64,000 nucleotides of DNA from CAZSBB01 sp964605235 (GTDB lineage: Bacteria; Planctomycetota; Phycisphaerae; Phycisphaerales; Phycisphaeraceae), in NCBI GenBank assembly GCA_964605235.1, contig CAZSBB010000009.1, positions 62,001 to 126,000 of the forward strand, written 5' to 3'. The position numbers and the translations under genes were made by a program. Shown in pieces: positions 1 through 9,330 of this stretch. The notes under the pieces are model-generated. The model did no database searches, was not told where the DNA came from, and saw nothing but the letters and a program-made list of their open reading frames with translations. Each line of letters starts with the position of its first letter. Within the stretch, counting starts at the first letter, position 1.

Positions 1-96
1 ACAGGGACTTCTTCCCCCTTGCTCGTCTGCCAGCCGCGCGGCGAGTTCGCAGTGTCACCTTCAACAAGTCATTGGAACAGGAAGGCGGGTGTCGTG

Positions 97-996
97 ATGT
101 CGCCTGGCTATTGGTGGTCGTGTCGCATACTGGTTCTGGCGCTGGTGCTCTGCGGCAGTGGATGCGGCGGCGCGTCGGAACCGCAGTCCACGGGCGAGCC
201 GGCGGCGCCGAGCGCGAAAGGTGAAGCCCCGGCTCCCAAGGCGGAGCCGAATTACATCGTGGGCAAAATCACCATGGCGGATGGGACGCCGCTGCGCGGG
301 GAAATCCTCGACATCAAGGTGTCCATCTACGGCGTCAGCGAAGCGGCGGAAAAGGTGCACTATGGCCCGATCGTCAAACCTGATGGCGCCTATCGCCAGA
401 AGGTCGCGCCCGGGCAGTATGCCTTCAACTCCGCCACCATGACGGTGTTGTACAACGAGACGGAATACACCATTCCGCTGGAACCAGTCGGCCGGCTGTG
501 GAATAAAAACCGTGACGCCGCCGAGGGCATCGAGCAGAACTTCGTCTGGAAGCCCACCGGCATCACGCCTTACGGCCAGTCCAACGGCGGGGACATCGGC
601 AACGCCACGCATTGGTACGGCATGAGCATCGGCGTCCGCCCCGATGGCTATCGCAACGACATCAAGCAAGTGCCGCCGGCGTTCCCCAAGGACACCAAAT
701 TCAGCTTCACGCTCAAGCCGCTGGGCCCCGGCATTGATGGCACCACCCCCGAGCAGCGCCTGATTGAACGCATCTACGATCCCGATTCATTCAAGTCGAT
801 GAATCTCAACGATCTGCTGCCTGCCGGGTATGAACTGACCGCCACCGCCACGTTGCCCGACGGCGTGGTCAAGCCGCTGCTGCTGCAGGGGCCGGGCGAT
901 TACCCCAACTACAAGCCCGCGCTGCAGATCAAGCTGGAAAAGGACAAGCTGCTGGGCGGCTACTTCGGCCCGCAATGCACCTTCGTGATGGAATGA
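97..996 (+). CDS. Predicted lipoprotein of unknown function
   Basis: 299 aa. I chose the ATG at 97 because it follows AGGAAGG and opens directly into a lipoprotein-type signal: a short charged start, a hydrophobic stretch (LVLALVLC) and GSGCGG, where Cys is the likely lipidation site. An Ala/Pro-rich linker follows (about residues 30-50). The remainder looks like a single beta-rich domain beginning 'YIVGKITMADGTPLRGEI', which resembles carboxypeptidase-regulatory or transthyretin-like domains; this is a resemblance only. It would sit at the cell surface or in the periplasm. Its stop is 12 bp from the converging stop of the next gene. No specific function is assigned. Confidence 0.8.
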   Translation: MSPGYWWSCRILVLALVLCGSGCGGASEPQSTGEPAAPSAKGEAPAPKAEPNYIVGKITMADGTPLRGEILDIKVSIYGVSEAAEKVHYGPIVKPDGAYRQKVAPGQYAFNSATMTVLYNETEYTIPLEPVGRLWNKNRDAAEGIEQNFVWKPTGITPYGQSNGGDIGNATHWYGMSIGVRPDGYRNDIKQVPPAFPKDTKFSFTLKPLGPGIDGTTPEQRLIERIYDPDSFKSMNLNDLLPAGYELTATATLPDGVVKPLLLQGPGDYPNYKPALQIKLEKDKLLGGYFGPQCTFVME

Positions 997-1008
997 CCCG
1001 GCCGCGGT

Positions 1009-2412
1009 TTACGCCAGACCGATCGCATCGAGCTTCACGCCCTTGGTCGCTGCAAAGACGATGCGCAGCGGCTGATCCACCCAGCGCGACAGATCGCCGC
1101 CGGTGAAGCGCAGCGGCGTCGCCAAGCCTTCGGTGGTGACGGGGATGCAGTCGGCGGCGGTGTAGCCGGGGATGGGGCTGCCATCAAAGCGTTGCAGCGC
1201 CGCGCGCAGTTCCCCGCCGCGGGCATCGACATCAACCCGCAGTTCCCGGCCGTCGAGCAGCATGGCGTGGGTGCGCAGCCACGACTGACTGGTCGCGGCG
1301 ATACAGCGCATCAACTTGCGCCGGGGCAAAAACGCGCGCCCGACGCCGACTTTGCCGCTCTGTTCCAGCGGGCCCACATGAGCGGTGTTCCAGGAGTCGT
1401 AGTAGAACCAGTGCCCATCCTCGACTTCCACCAGCGAGTGGCCGGGGCTGTGGCAATAGGCGTCCCAGGCGTTGTCATCGCCCAGCGGCAGGAACGGCGT
1501 GCGATCGGGCAGGCGCTGCCAGTTGAAGCCATCGCGGCTGACCACCAGTTCGATCCAGCACCGCCGACTGTCCCAGCGTTTCTCATACATTTTCAGGAAG
1601 CCGATGTACCCGCCGTCGTAGGGAAAGACGCTGATGGCGTAATGCTCAATGCAGCGGAGCTTGTCCTGGACATCGGGCTCCAGGCACGGATGGGCTTTGC
1701 AGAAATCCAACCCGTCGGCGTCATGGCTTTCGGACAGGCTGATCATGCGCGCGTTCCAGCCGGGCCGGTGGTACACGCGCCAGCGCTTGTTGGCCGGATC
1801 GCGGAAGCCGCGGTGCTGGGAGTCGTTGCGGACAATGATGGCGCGCTCGCGCAGGACGCGCCAGTCAATGCCGTCGCGGGAGGCATAGGCGGTCAGATGT
1901 CCCGAGCCGGGGGATACGAGGAACAAGCCGAAGGCGCGATAGCGCAGGTCTTCATCCGCAGCGGCGTCATCCCAGGTGACGGCGGGCATGTGCGGGGGAA
2001 TCTTGCGGCCCAGGTACGGATCCCACTGCGCCACATCATGAAAAACCAGGTTGCAATGCGGGCTGCCGTTGGTGGATTGGCGGTGCAGCTTGGGCGCGCG
2101 CCAGGTGACGCCCTCGTCGCTTTCCCAGTAGCGGTCGTGCGCCCACATCTGCCAGACGCCGTCGGGCCGACGAATGACGCTGGGATAACCTTCGTCGATG
2201 CCGGGGAAAGGATTGGCGTCGTCTTTGCGCATGGGCATGACGGTGCGGACGAAGCCTTCACCGACTTCAATGAGGTCCTGAAACGCCAGCGGGTGCATGC
2301 CGCGCGGCAGTTGCCGGAGCATGTGCTGGCGATCGACGCCGGCACACTGCTCGCGGTGGTTGAACGCCTGGACGGTGACGGACTCACTGACCTCCAACAA
2401 CGCCTGATGCAT
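1009..2412 (-). CDS. Beta-propeller glycosidase-like protein (GH32/GH43-type fold, tentative)
   Basis: 467 aa. The start at 2412 follows GGGAG at good spacing. The sequence shows repeated propeller-blade signatures: 'YPSVIRRPDGVWQMWAHD', 'LTAYASRDGIDWRVL', 'ELVVSRDGFNWQRLP' and 'HWFYYDSWN'. These 'S-R-D-G-x-x-W' blades are typical of five-bladed propeller glycosidases and of uncharacterised planctomycete relatives. There is no signal peptide, so it probably acts in the cytoplasm on imported oligosaccharides. It is transcribed away from the pseudopilin-lyase pair from a promoter that overlaps theirs, so locus A is probably switched as one unit. Substrate and exact GH family are unknown. Confidence 0.72.
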   Translation of the reverse strand: MHQALLEVSESVTVQAFNHREQCAGVDRQHMLRQLPRGMHPLAFQDLIEVGEGFVRTVMPMRKDDANPFPGIDEGYPSVIRRPDGVWQMWAHDRYWESDEGVTWRAPKLHRQSTNGSPHCNLVFHDVAQWDPYLGRKIPPHMPAVTWDDAAADEDLRYRAFGLFLVSPGSGHLTAYASRDGIDWRVLRERAIIVRNDSQHRGFRDPANKRWRVYHRPGWNARMISLSESHDADGLDFCKAHPCLEPDVQDKLRCIEHYAISVFPYDGGYIGFLKMYEKRWDSRRCWIELVVSRDGFNWQRLPDRTPFLPLGDDNAWDAYCHSPGHSLVEVEDGHWFYYDSWNTAHVGPLEQSGKVGVGRAFLPRRKLMRCIAATSQSWLRTHAMLLDGRELRVDVDARGGELRAALQRFDGSPIPGYTAADCIPVTTEGLATPLRFTGGDLSRWVDQPLRIVFAATKGVKLDAIGLA

Positions 2413-2466
2413 GAGGTGGCTCCCTGCGGCGGCTGAAGCACATTCAGGAAGGACGGGCAAAAAGCA

Positions 2467-2495
2467 TTGACAGGCTTCAGGAGCGCCGGTATGAT
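2467..2495 (+). promoter_or_regulatory. Sigma70-type promoter of locus A (rightward)
   Basis: TTGACA (2467-2472), a 17-bp spacer, then TATGAT (2490-2495). Predicted start is near 2502, about 70 nt before the pseudopilin ATG. Its -10 is three bases from the -10 of the leftward promoter. Confidence 0.75.
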
Positions 2496-2498
2496 CCA

Positions 2499-2527
2499 AT
2501 GATAACGCGGGAAATCACTGATGTCAA
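2499..2527 (-). promoter_or_regulatory. Sigma70-type promoter of locus A (leftward)
   Basis: On the minus strand: TTGACA (2527-2522), a 17-bp spacer, then TATCAT (2504-2499). Predicted start is near 2492, for the glycosidase-like gene at 2412. It overlaps the rightward promoter back to front, so each transcript starts inside the other's promoter DNA. Confidence 0.75.
2500..2517. promoter_or_regulatory. Predicted LacI-type operator, locus A
   Basis: TGATAACGCGGGAAATCA, an interrupted palindrome of the form TGAYNNCSCGSGNNRTCA with central CG. It covers the -10 and part of the spacer of the leftward promoter and the start site of the rightward one, so one bound repressor could block both. The same pattern occurs at 26030 and 29505. 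Confidence 0.6.
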
Positions 2528-2573
2528 AGTAAAGTGCCCGCCCGCTGCGACCCGCCCGAAAGAAAGGTCCGTG

Positions 2574-3491
2574 ATGCATCGGCATACCCCCCCGACGCCG
2601 CCGCCAGCCGGTTTTACGCTGATCGAACTGCTGGTGGTCATCTCGATCGTTTCGCTGTTGATCGCGTTGTTGTTGCCCGCGCTGCAGGAGAGCCGGCGCG
2701 CCGCGCGGGCGTCAATCTGCCTGAGCAACCTGCGGCAGCAATGCATCGCGGCGCGGGGTTATGGCGTGGACCATCACGAGTATGCCGCGCCGGTCTACAT
2801 GCACTACAACCTGTCCTACCTGGCGAACCTGGGCGCCACCACGATGGAAAACTTTCCCGGCCACATTCAGTCGGCGTTCAACAAGACCACCGGCACGGCC
2901 TCGCCCTTCGACCACTGGCTGGCGCTGGGTTACGTGACCGGCAGCAGGAACTATCGCCGGTTCAAAAATCTGCTCGGCAGTGATGTGTTCACCTGTCCCG
3001 CCATGCCTGCTGAGCATGGCGTGCTGAGCGACATCAGTTGGAACAACAACTGGGGCGGCATCACCGAGTCGCACTATTCGATCCTGAGCAGCCTCATGTA
3101 CCCGCGCGGCGATCGCGGCTATTACCCGCCGCGTTCCAGGAATTACCTGGGCGCTTACGCCATGGATGAGTATGTCGCCCCCAGCAAGGCGATCCTGCTC
3201 GCCGACACGCAATGGGCCGAACAACCCGATGGCAGCTATGCCGTGCCGGGCATGTACATCCACCTGGCATATCCGCAACCCAACTACCGCGACCGTGTGG
3301 AAGCCTACATGGGCCGGGCGATGAAGTTCCCCGGCTCGGGCGTGGTCTGGCTGCATCGTTTCTGGGTGCACGGCTCAGGCGGCAACGTGGCGTATATGGA
3401 CGGCCACGCCCGACTGCTGGCGGGTGAGGACCAGATTGCCGACGAAATCGGCATGAAACGCGCCGCCACCGTGGACCACAAGGGTTGGTGA
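2574..3491 (+). CDS. Pseudopilin-like secreted protein (prepilin N-methylation motif), locus A
   Basis: 305 aa. The ATG at 2574 follows AGAAAGG. Residues 1-13 are a short Pro-rich leader ending in Gly, followed by FTLIELLVVISIVSLLIALL, the type IV prepilin/type II secretion pseudopilin signature (cleavage after Gly, Phe at +1, Glu at +5). The rest is a long extracytoplasmic domain ending in 'VAYMDGHARLL', the DGH motif common in planctomycete pseudopilins. It is the first gene after the locus A promoter and lies about 270 bp upstream of the giant lyase; the same order occurs in locus B. It probably sits in the inner membrane or a periplasmic pseudopilus; its partner or substrate is unknown. 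Confidence 0.88.
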   Translation: MHRHTPPTPPPAGFTLIELLVVISIVSLLIALLLPALQESRRAARASICLSNLRQQCIAARGYGVDHHEYAAPVYMHYNLSYLANLGATTMENFPGHIQSAFNKTTGTASPFDHWLALGYVTGSRNYRRFKNLLGSDVFTCPAMPAEHGVLSDISWNNNWGGITESHYSILSSLMYPRGDRGYYPPRSRNYLGAYAMDEYVAPSKAILLADTQWAEQPDGSYAVPGMYIHLAYPQPNYRDRVEAYMGRAMKFPGSGVVWLHRFWVHGSGGNVAYMDGHARLLAGEDQIADEIGMKRAATVDHKGW

Positions 3492-3605
3492 CCGGCCCCC
3501 CACAGCACACAGCCAGCAACCCGGCGACTGTCCCATCCGCCAAACCCGTCGTCGCCGCCGGCGCGAGCAGGCAGCGCTCACGCCCGGTGGCCAGGAGACG
3601 GAAAC

Positions 3606-3737
3606 GTGTTCAAACAGATCGATGTCTGCCGCGCTGCCGGGGTGCGGAACATTCTGTCTTTCAGGGGGCCATATTGGTCCAAGCGTCTGACCACCACCAG
3701 TTGGTATCTGGCGCAGCAACCGGAGCAAACCAAGTGA
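3606..3737 (+). CDS. Candidate small ORF, 43 aa
   Basis: A GTG codon at 3606 follows AGGAG with an 8-nt spacer and opens a 43-codon frame ending TGA at 3737. The product starts VFKQIDVCRAAGVRN and ends in QQPEQTK. It fills part of the gap between the pseudopilin and the lyase. No family is recognised, and locus B has no equivalent between its pseudopilin and lyase. The strong ribosome site is the only support; translation is unproven. Confidence 0.35.
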   Translation: MFKQIDVCRAAGVRNILSFRGPYWSKRLTTTSWYLAQQPEQTK

Positions 3738-3760
3738 AGCATGGACATGGGATTCATACG

Positions 3761-6700
3761 ATGCAATGGACACTGACGCTGGCGGCCCTGCTGTTGACGG
3801 TCGGCACTTTACGCGCGGAAGAAAGCTACGAAATCGGCGGGCCGTTGGCGGGCGTCAAGCTGCCGCTGTTCGCCCCGCAGCATGGCGAGCCAGCGGGTTA
3901 TCCGGGTTGCACCCGCGATGCACAAGGTCGCTTTACCCGCAGCCCGCAGGGACAGTACCCGGAACTGGAACTCTATCCCGGCGCGGAGGAGCACTGGCGG
4001 CCGTATTGGTTCCACTACATGCCGATCCGTTCGTTCTTCGATCGGCAAAGCCAGCTCATGAACTTCACGGCGCCCGACATCCCCGGCGCGCCAGCGGGAC
4101 AGATCGAGCAGTATGCCGCCCCGGTGGCGTGGGTGCCTTCACATGGCATGCACGATTACACCGGCGACCAGCGCCAGCCGGTGCCAGTGGTGCGCTGCGG
4201 CGTCGGTGGCCCAACGCTGAAGCTGGACCTGGGCCCCCTGCCCTCCGGGTTGTACGTGGTCCGGCTGATTGCCGCGGCGGAATCCGCCCAATGCCGGCCG
4301 TTTCTGCAGCCGCTGTATGTCCGGATGCGCGTCAACGACGGCCTGGATGGTTCGACGAACAGTTACCGCCGGCGCATCGGCTATGTGGATGAATTCTACA
4401 GCCTGGCGGAAATGTACTTCCACGCCCCGGAGCCGCGGCGGTACACGGTGGAGATCGCCGTCGATCAGGGCAGTCAGGTCGATCTGCTGGTGCACAATGT
4501 TTCCATCGACGACGCGCTGGCGGGTTGTCAGATGCGCGTCATCAAGCCTCGGCAGGTGAAGGACGCCACGGGCATCCGCGATGTGCACAGCGAAAAATAC
4601 GTCGGCCCACGCCCCACGCTTCCCGCCGACCAGCGGCTGGCGCGCGACGCGGCAATCTGGCAGGCTTATCCGCCCATCAACGCCAACAGCAACGACGCGT
4701 GGGCGATGACTTACATCAAGCAAGGCGCGCAGGGCCAGCCGCAGGCGGACCTCGACAAAGAATATGGCGCGTGGCAGCACGTCTCCCTGTTCGCCGGCGG
4801 AACCGGGCGGGAAATGGCGGCCAACTTCCTCGCCAAAGCGCCCCCTTCGCTGCATCTGCTGGCGCGCAACGACAAACTGCAGTTGAACTACAGCATGGCG
4901 GACCTGGCGCAGGAGCGCCCGCTGCCGGACCCGTATCCCATCAAGGACACCGGAGCCGGCCTGTACTATCCCGACGCGGCGGATCCCAACGCCGGGCTGG
5001 CGTTCGTGCCGCTGTCGATGGCGGTCATGCAACGCATCTTTGACTATTGTCGCCTGATCGACTCGGGCAGTTGGATGGCGGTCGGCGGCGCCAGCAATGA
5101 TGAGTTCGCCCGCGACTCGGCGATCGCCCTGGTGCGCTTCGCCTATGACTATCCCACGCTGGACACCAACAACAGCATCGGCATGATCGCCCATGATCCC
5201 GGGCCGGCGAATCGTCCCATCTTTCGCCGGCGCAACACCATCAGCCGCTCCTACGGCGCGTACATCAACTACCTCGGCCCGGTGGAAGCATACGACCGCC
5301 TGTATGACTACATCCGCGGCAACGAAGAGCTGGCTAAGTCCATCAACCGCTTCATTCCCTGGGTGCACACCAGTCAGGATGTGCTGGCGCTGCTGGACAC
5401 GTATCTCGTGCAGACGGTCGCCAAGCGCATGATGCGCTACCACTACTACGGCGACGGCCGCGAGCCGGAGTTCATGGCGCAGCTCGCCATTCTGGTCGCC
5501 AATCCCCAGTTCACCGAGCCCTGGATGGACTGGATGTTCACCCGCGATTTCCTGTATCCCAACCCCCCGGCCGGCATTCAGGACATCGCCATCAGCGGCA
5601 CCGACCGCGAAGGCCGTAGCACCATCGGCTCCTTCAGCTACATGATCGGCGAGTTCGCATCGTTCAAGATTGCCGAGGAACTAAGCCACTACATCGAACA
5701 AGGCGGCGACAGCCGGTTCGATCTGCGCGACTTCGGCCGCTTTCCCAAGACGCTCAGTTCGCTGAGCTTTGAAGCGCGCTGCCGCATCGCCGGCGGGTGG
5801 TTCCCCGCGTTCGGCAGCAGCAGCGGGCCCGACAAGCCGCGCGGCGCGGGCTTCTTTCCCGAGCATGCCTTGCTCGCCTGGCGCTGGTCCAGGGACCCCT
5901 ATGCCGCCTACACCGTGCGGCACTACGTGGGACGCACGGATCAAACCGATGAACAGTGGCGGGAAATTGAAGCCGCCGCCAGGCAGGTGCGCCGACCGCA
6001 GTGGATGGAGCAACCCAGCCGGTTCATCGGCACCGTGGGCGGCATCCTCGAAACCGGGCGCGAGCATGACGACTTCCGTTTCCGCCGGTCCGTCGTGGTG
6101 CGCACCGCCGCCACCGCCGGGCACAATCACAGTGATACGCTGGACCTGCAGGTGTACGCCCACGGCCTGCCCATGACCTGCGACAGCGGACAGCGCCATG
6201 ACACGGTGTACTCCCGCCCGCGCGACACCGTCAGCGCCATTCACAACACGGTGGTGGTCAACGGCCAGGACTTCATGGGTTACGCCTGGCCGCGCGCCAT
6301 CAGCGATGGCGCCGGGGCGCGGTACCTGTGCGCCCAGGCGCTGCCGCCGGGTATGGGCATTGAACTGCTTCGCCGGCAGGTGGCGTTGATCGATGTGGAT
6401 GAAGGCCAGGGCTCCGTGACGCCGCTGAAGCCTGAGCAGCTTCATCCCACGCCCGCCGCCATGCCCAGGGATGTGGTGACCGCCAATTCCTACGTGTTCG
6501 ACGTCTTTCGCGCTGCGGGCGCCAACGACCACACCTACTGCTTCCACGCCACCGTGGGCGACTTCGACGGCCCGCAACCCGCCATCACGCTCCCGGGCCT
6601 CAAGCAACCGGAACAAGCCAAAACGCCGGAGGAACAGCTTGCCGCCAAATGGCTCGATGACTACTTCGGGCAGAAGGTGTTCGCCAAAATCACCGGCGAC

Positions 6701-7954
6701 TTCAGCGTCACGTTCCCGCTGGTCAAGGAACGCAATCCGCCCAAGGGCAAGCCCGCCTGCGGCACCGAGTCCTACTGGCTGCGCGAAGCCTACGACCCCA
6801 GCTTGCCCGACAAGTTCACCCGCCTGCATGTGTTCGGCGCGGAGGGCGCCATGTTCATGAAGGGCGACCAGCACTGCATGCACTACGAGTACACCATTCC
6901 CCAGGTGTTCATTCGGCGGTGCCCGGCCGGGACGCAGTCGGCGTTCGTGACGGTGATTGAACCCTACGCGGGCCAGCCGTTCATCACCGCGCAGCGCTCC
7001 CTTGATATTGCTGACAATGAAGCAGACGCGCTGCGCGCGGTGGCGGTGGAGTTGACCCTCGCCGACGGCCGCACGGACATCTGCTTTGCCGATGGTCGAC
7101 CTGAGCGCACGCGCACGCTGCGCAACGGCGCCGGCAAGGTGCAAATCGCCGGTGAATTTAGCTATCTCTCCACGGACGCCAAGGGTGTGCGTCAGGCAAC
7201 CCTCACCGGCGGCAGCCTGCTCGACACGCCGCAGGTTTATCTCCAGCCCGCGACGGCCCAGTGGAGCGCCACCATCACCAAGGTGGATTACCTGCAGAAA
7301 ACCGCGTGGGTGGATCAGCGTTGGTCAGCGCGCATCGGCCCATTGCTGCTGGAAGTCGGCACCCTGCCGGAGTCCGGGCAGGTGGGCTATGTCACGTCCA
7401 TGACCGCCGCCCGGATTGAGCGACACGCCGGCGGGTCTGCCGTCACCTTCCAGGAAGGCGGCGACCTGTCGCGCGGGCCGGTCACGCGCGTGATTCCCGA
7501 AGCCAATCAGGTGGCGAGCAACGCAGCGCTGCCGGTTTCCGTCGGCAAGCAACGCAAGCGTTTTGCCGCCAGCAACGATCAGATGAACCGCTTCTGGCAT
7601 GCCGATGTGCTCGGCGGCGACGATCTCTCCAACAGCACCTTGTTCCAATTGTCCGACGCGCCGGTCAGCGCCACGGACTTTGAAACCACCCCCGCGCTGC
7701 GGCTGTGGGAATATGGCCCGGGCGACACGCTGCGCCGCAGCACCCTGGCGAACCTGCGCCGGCTGGAAAGCGGCGTCTACCAGCTTGAAAGCGACTGCGC
7801 CTGCATCGTCGGTTTGCCGGCGAACAAGTTGGAAGTCTCCACCGATGGCGAGAACTTCACCGCGCTGGCCGGCAAACAACGCGGCAGCTTGCTGCTGGTG
7901 GAAGTGGATGAAGCCCTGCTGGGGGCGGATGGCAAAGTGTGGCTGCGTCCGTGA
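3761..7954 (+). CDS. Giant heparinase II/III-like polysaccharide lyase, exported (locus A)
   Basis: 1397 aa from the ATG at 3761, which opens with a Sec signal peptide (MQWTLTLAALLLTVGTLRA). The next motif is 'GGPLAGVKLPLF', shared with the locus B protein. The middle (about residues 430-800) looks like an alpha/alpha-toroid. Around residues 780-860, 'GHNHSDTLDLQVYAHGLPM' and 'SAIHNTVVVNGQ' match the catalytic beta-sheet part of heparinase II/III lyases. A long C-terminal region (about residues 1000-1397) is rich in beta-strand and probably non-catalytic. Heparinase II/III enzymes are usually about 600-800 aa, so this is unusually long. It is expected to cleave a uronic-acid or sulfated polysaccharide outside the cytoplasm; the substrate cannot be read from sequence. 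Confidence 0.72.
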   Translation: MQWTLTLAALLLTVGTLRAEESYEIGGPLAGVKLPLFAPQHGEPAGYPGCTRDAQGRFTRSPQGQYPELELYPGAEEHWRPYWFHYMPIRSFFDRQSQLMNFTAPDIPGAPAGQIEQYAAPVAWVPSHGMHDYTGDQRQPVPVVRCGVGGPTLKLDLGPLPSGLYVVRLIAAAESAQCRPFLQPLYVRMRVNDGLDGSTNSYRRRIGYVDEFYSLAEMYFHAPEPRRYTVEIAVDQGSQVDLLVHNVSIDDALAGCQMRVIKPRQVKDATGIRDVHSEKYVGPRPTLPADQRLARDAAIWQAYPPINANSNDAWAMTYIKQGAQGQPQADLDKEYGAWQHVSLFAGGTGREMAANFLAKAPPSLHLLARNDKLQLNYSMADLAQERPLPDPYPIKDTGAGLYYPDAADPNAGLAFVPLSMAVMQRIFDYCRLIDSGSWMAVGGASNDEFARDSAIALVRFAYDYPTLDTNNSIGMIAHDPGPANRPIFRRRNTISRSYGAYINYLGPVEAYDRLYDYIRGNEELAKSINRFIPWVHTSQDVLALLDTYLVQTVAKRMMRYHYYGDGREPEFMAQLAILVANPQFTEPWMDWMFTRDFLYPNPPAGIQDIAISGTDREGRSTIGSFSYMIGEFASFKIAEELSHYIEQGGDSRFDLRDFGRFPKTLSSLSFEARCRIAGGWFPAFGSSSGPDKPRGAGFFPEHALLAWRWSRDPYAAYTVRHYVGRTDQTDEQWREIEAAARQVRRPQWMEQPSRFIGTVGGILETGREHDDFRFRRSVVVRTAATAGHNHSDTLDLQVYAHGLPMTCDSGQRHDTVYSRPRDTVSAIHNTVVVNGQDFMGYAWPRAISDGAGARYLCAQALPPGMGIELLRRQVALIDVDEGQGSVTPLKPEQLHPTPAAMPRDVVTANSYVFDVFRAAGANDHTYCFHATVGDFDGPQPAITLPGLKQPEQAKTPEEQLAAKWLDDYFGQKVFAKITGDFSVTFPLVKERNPPKGKPACGTESYWLREAYDPSLPDKFTRLHVFGAEGAMFMKGDQHCMHYEYTIPQVFIRRCPAGTQSAFVTVIEPYAGQPFITAQRSLDIADNEADALRAVAVELTLADGRTDICFADGRPERTRTLRNGAGKVQIAGEFSYLSTDAKGVRQATLTGGSLLDTPQVYLQPATAQWSATITKVDYLQKTAWVDQRWSARIGPLLLEVGTLPESGQVGYVTSMTAARIERHAGGSAVTFQEGGDLSRGPVTRVIPEANQVASNAALPVSVGKQRKRFAASNDQMNRFWHADVLGGDDLSNSTLFQLSDAPVSATDFETTPALRLWEYGPGDTLRRSTLANLRRLESGVYQLESDCACIVGLPANKLEVSTDGENFTALAGKQRGSLLLVEVDEALLGADGKVWLRP

Positions 7955-7996
7955 CTTTGACCTCCGGCCTACGGTCCCCCCGGCTGGTGGCGCGGC

Positions 7997-9022
7997 TCAG
8001 GTCGACGCCCGCACCACCAGCCGCGGGGGAATCGTCACCCCCCGCCGGCGCGGCGGCAACGGGCCTTGCTCGATCAGCCGCAGCAACATGCTCAGCACCG
8101 CCGGCGCCAGTTCTTCATGCTGCTGGTCGATCGTGGTGAGCTCCGGCTCCACTGCGGTGGTGATGTCCAGATTGTTGAACCCCACCACCGCCACGTCGCG
8201 CGGCACGTGCAGCCCCAGCCGATGCGCTGCTTTGATCAACGCCACCCCCCAGTGGTCATTGCCCGCCACCAGGCCCCGACAGCCCTGCTGCTGCACCACC
8301 ACCTGCACCGCAGCCGTCGCGTTGCCCAGCAGATCTGCCGTTGGATCCTCCGGCAACCAGACCAGCGGCGTCCCCTGCATGCCCAGCTCCGTGCAGGCTT
8401 CCACAAACCCACGACGGCGCTCCAAGGCGGCGTGATTCTCCAGCCGCGAGAGGATCAGCGCACAGCGCGTGCAGCCGCGTTCGTGCAGATGTCGCACCGC
8501 CAGCCGGCTGGCCTGGGCGCGGTCGAGCTCAACATAGTGCGCCCCCGCCAGCGCCGGGCGAATGGCAAATACCGTGCGCGGGGTGTTGAGCAGACGCTGG
8601 GCGACATCCTCGGCGGCGGTGTCCAGATGCAAAATGGCGTCGACCCCACGGTCTTCAAAATCCTGCAGGTGTTCGGTCAGGTCGGATTCTTCGCCGTGAA
8701 TCTGCCCGATGACACAGCGGTAGCCGCGCCGGTGCGCTTCGCGTTCAATAGCGAATAGACGCTGCACGGTGGCCTGGTTGTCCTGGCCGCTCATCAGGAT
8801 GCCCAGCAGTTTGCTGCGGGCGCCGGCAAGCTGGCGGGCGACGGCATTGGGACGATACCCCAGCCGCGCCGCAGCCTCGCGGATGCGCTGGGCGGCTGCC
8901 TCCGACACACGGATGTTGCCCCCGCTGCCGAGCAAAACCTTCCCCGCCACCGGACGCGACACCCCGGCCGCGCGAGCGATGTCCACCAGGCGCACCCGAG
9001 ATGACTCCGGCTTCTGACTCAC
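7997..9022 (-). CDS. LacI-family transcriptional repressor, locus A
   Basis: 341 aa. I chose the GTG at 9022 because it lies about 13 residues before the helix-turn-helix; upstream codons look non-coding. The DNA-binding domain reads 'RLVDIARAAGVSRPVAGKVLLG', then 'RLGYRPNAVARQLAGARS' (hinge helix). A periplasmic-binding-like sensor domain follows, ending in '...VVGFNNLDITTAVEPELTTID'. It faces the lyase gene tail to tail (42 bp). Instead of the usual 'SRVLNG' its recognition region reads 'GKVLLGSGGN', a feature shared with the LacI at 28271, so the two may read related operators (inference). Likely target: the overlapping promoters at 2467-2527. Confidence 0.92.
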   Translation of the reverse strand: MSQKPESSRVRLVDIARAAGVSRPVAGKVLLGSGGNIRVSEAAAQRIREAAARLGYRPNAVARQLAGARSKLLGILMSGQDNQATVQRLFAIEREAHRRGYRCVIGQIHGEESDLTEHLQDFEDRGVDAILHLDTAAEDVAQRLLNTPRTVFAIRPALAGAHYVELDRAQASRLAVRHLHERGCTRCALILSRLENHAALERRRGFVEACTELGMQGTPLVWLPEDPTADLLGNATAAVQVVVQQQGCRGLVAGNDHWGVALIKAAHRLGLHVPRDVAVVGFNNLDITTAVEPELTTIDQQHEELAPAVLSMLLRLIEQGPLPPRRRGVTIPPRLVVRAST

Positions 9023-9314
9023 GCAATAATCCCGCGCGCAAGGCCAAGCGGCACCCTTCCGGCCTACCCGCTCCCGGCCATGCGTGGTCGATTTTATCCG
9101 ACGCCGACGACTTTGCCGGGCGATACCCACGGGACCGTGATCGCGCCCCCGATCAAGCGACCAGCAAGCGAGTCAGCCGGTCAGCCGGCCGACAAACCGG
9201 GTGCAGACCCACCGCGCGGCATGGCATCGCATCACCTGGAAAGTCGTCTGAACGCGACTCCCCAAGCAACCATTGTGGCGATTGACCGGTGATGGCAGAC
9301 CAGCGTGAGAGGAA
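9023..9314. other. Chromosomal flank between lacI and the integrative element
   Basis: About 290 bp with no convincing gene. A TAAAAT box sits about 70 nt upstream of the lacI start on the minus strand, but no good -35 is seen. Confidence 0.5.
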
Positions 9315-9330
9315 AATGACCGGGCTGGGA
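9315..9330. repeat. Left attachment-site copy
   Basis: AATGACCGGGCTGGGA, identical to 15775-15790. Similarity continues for seven more bases with two mismatches; these turn CTC into TTA, both Leu in the integrase frame. Confidence 0.88.

Noticed and set aside
9107..9124. GACTTTGCCGGGCG upstream of the first lacI as a fourth copy of the shared operator
   Set aside because: Only about 9 of 14 defined positions match and symmetry is poor.
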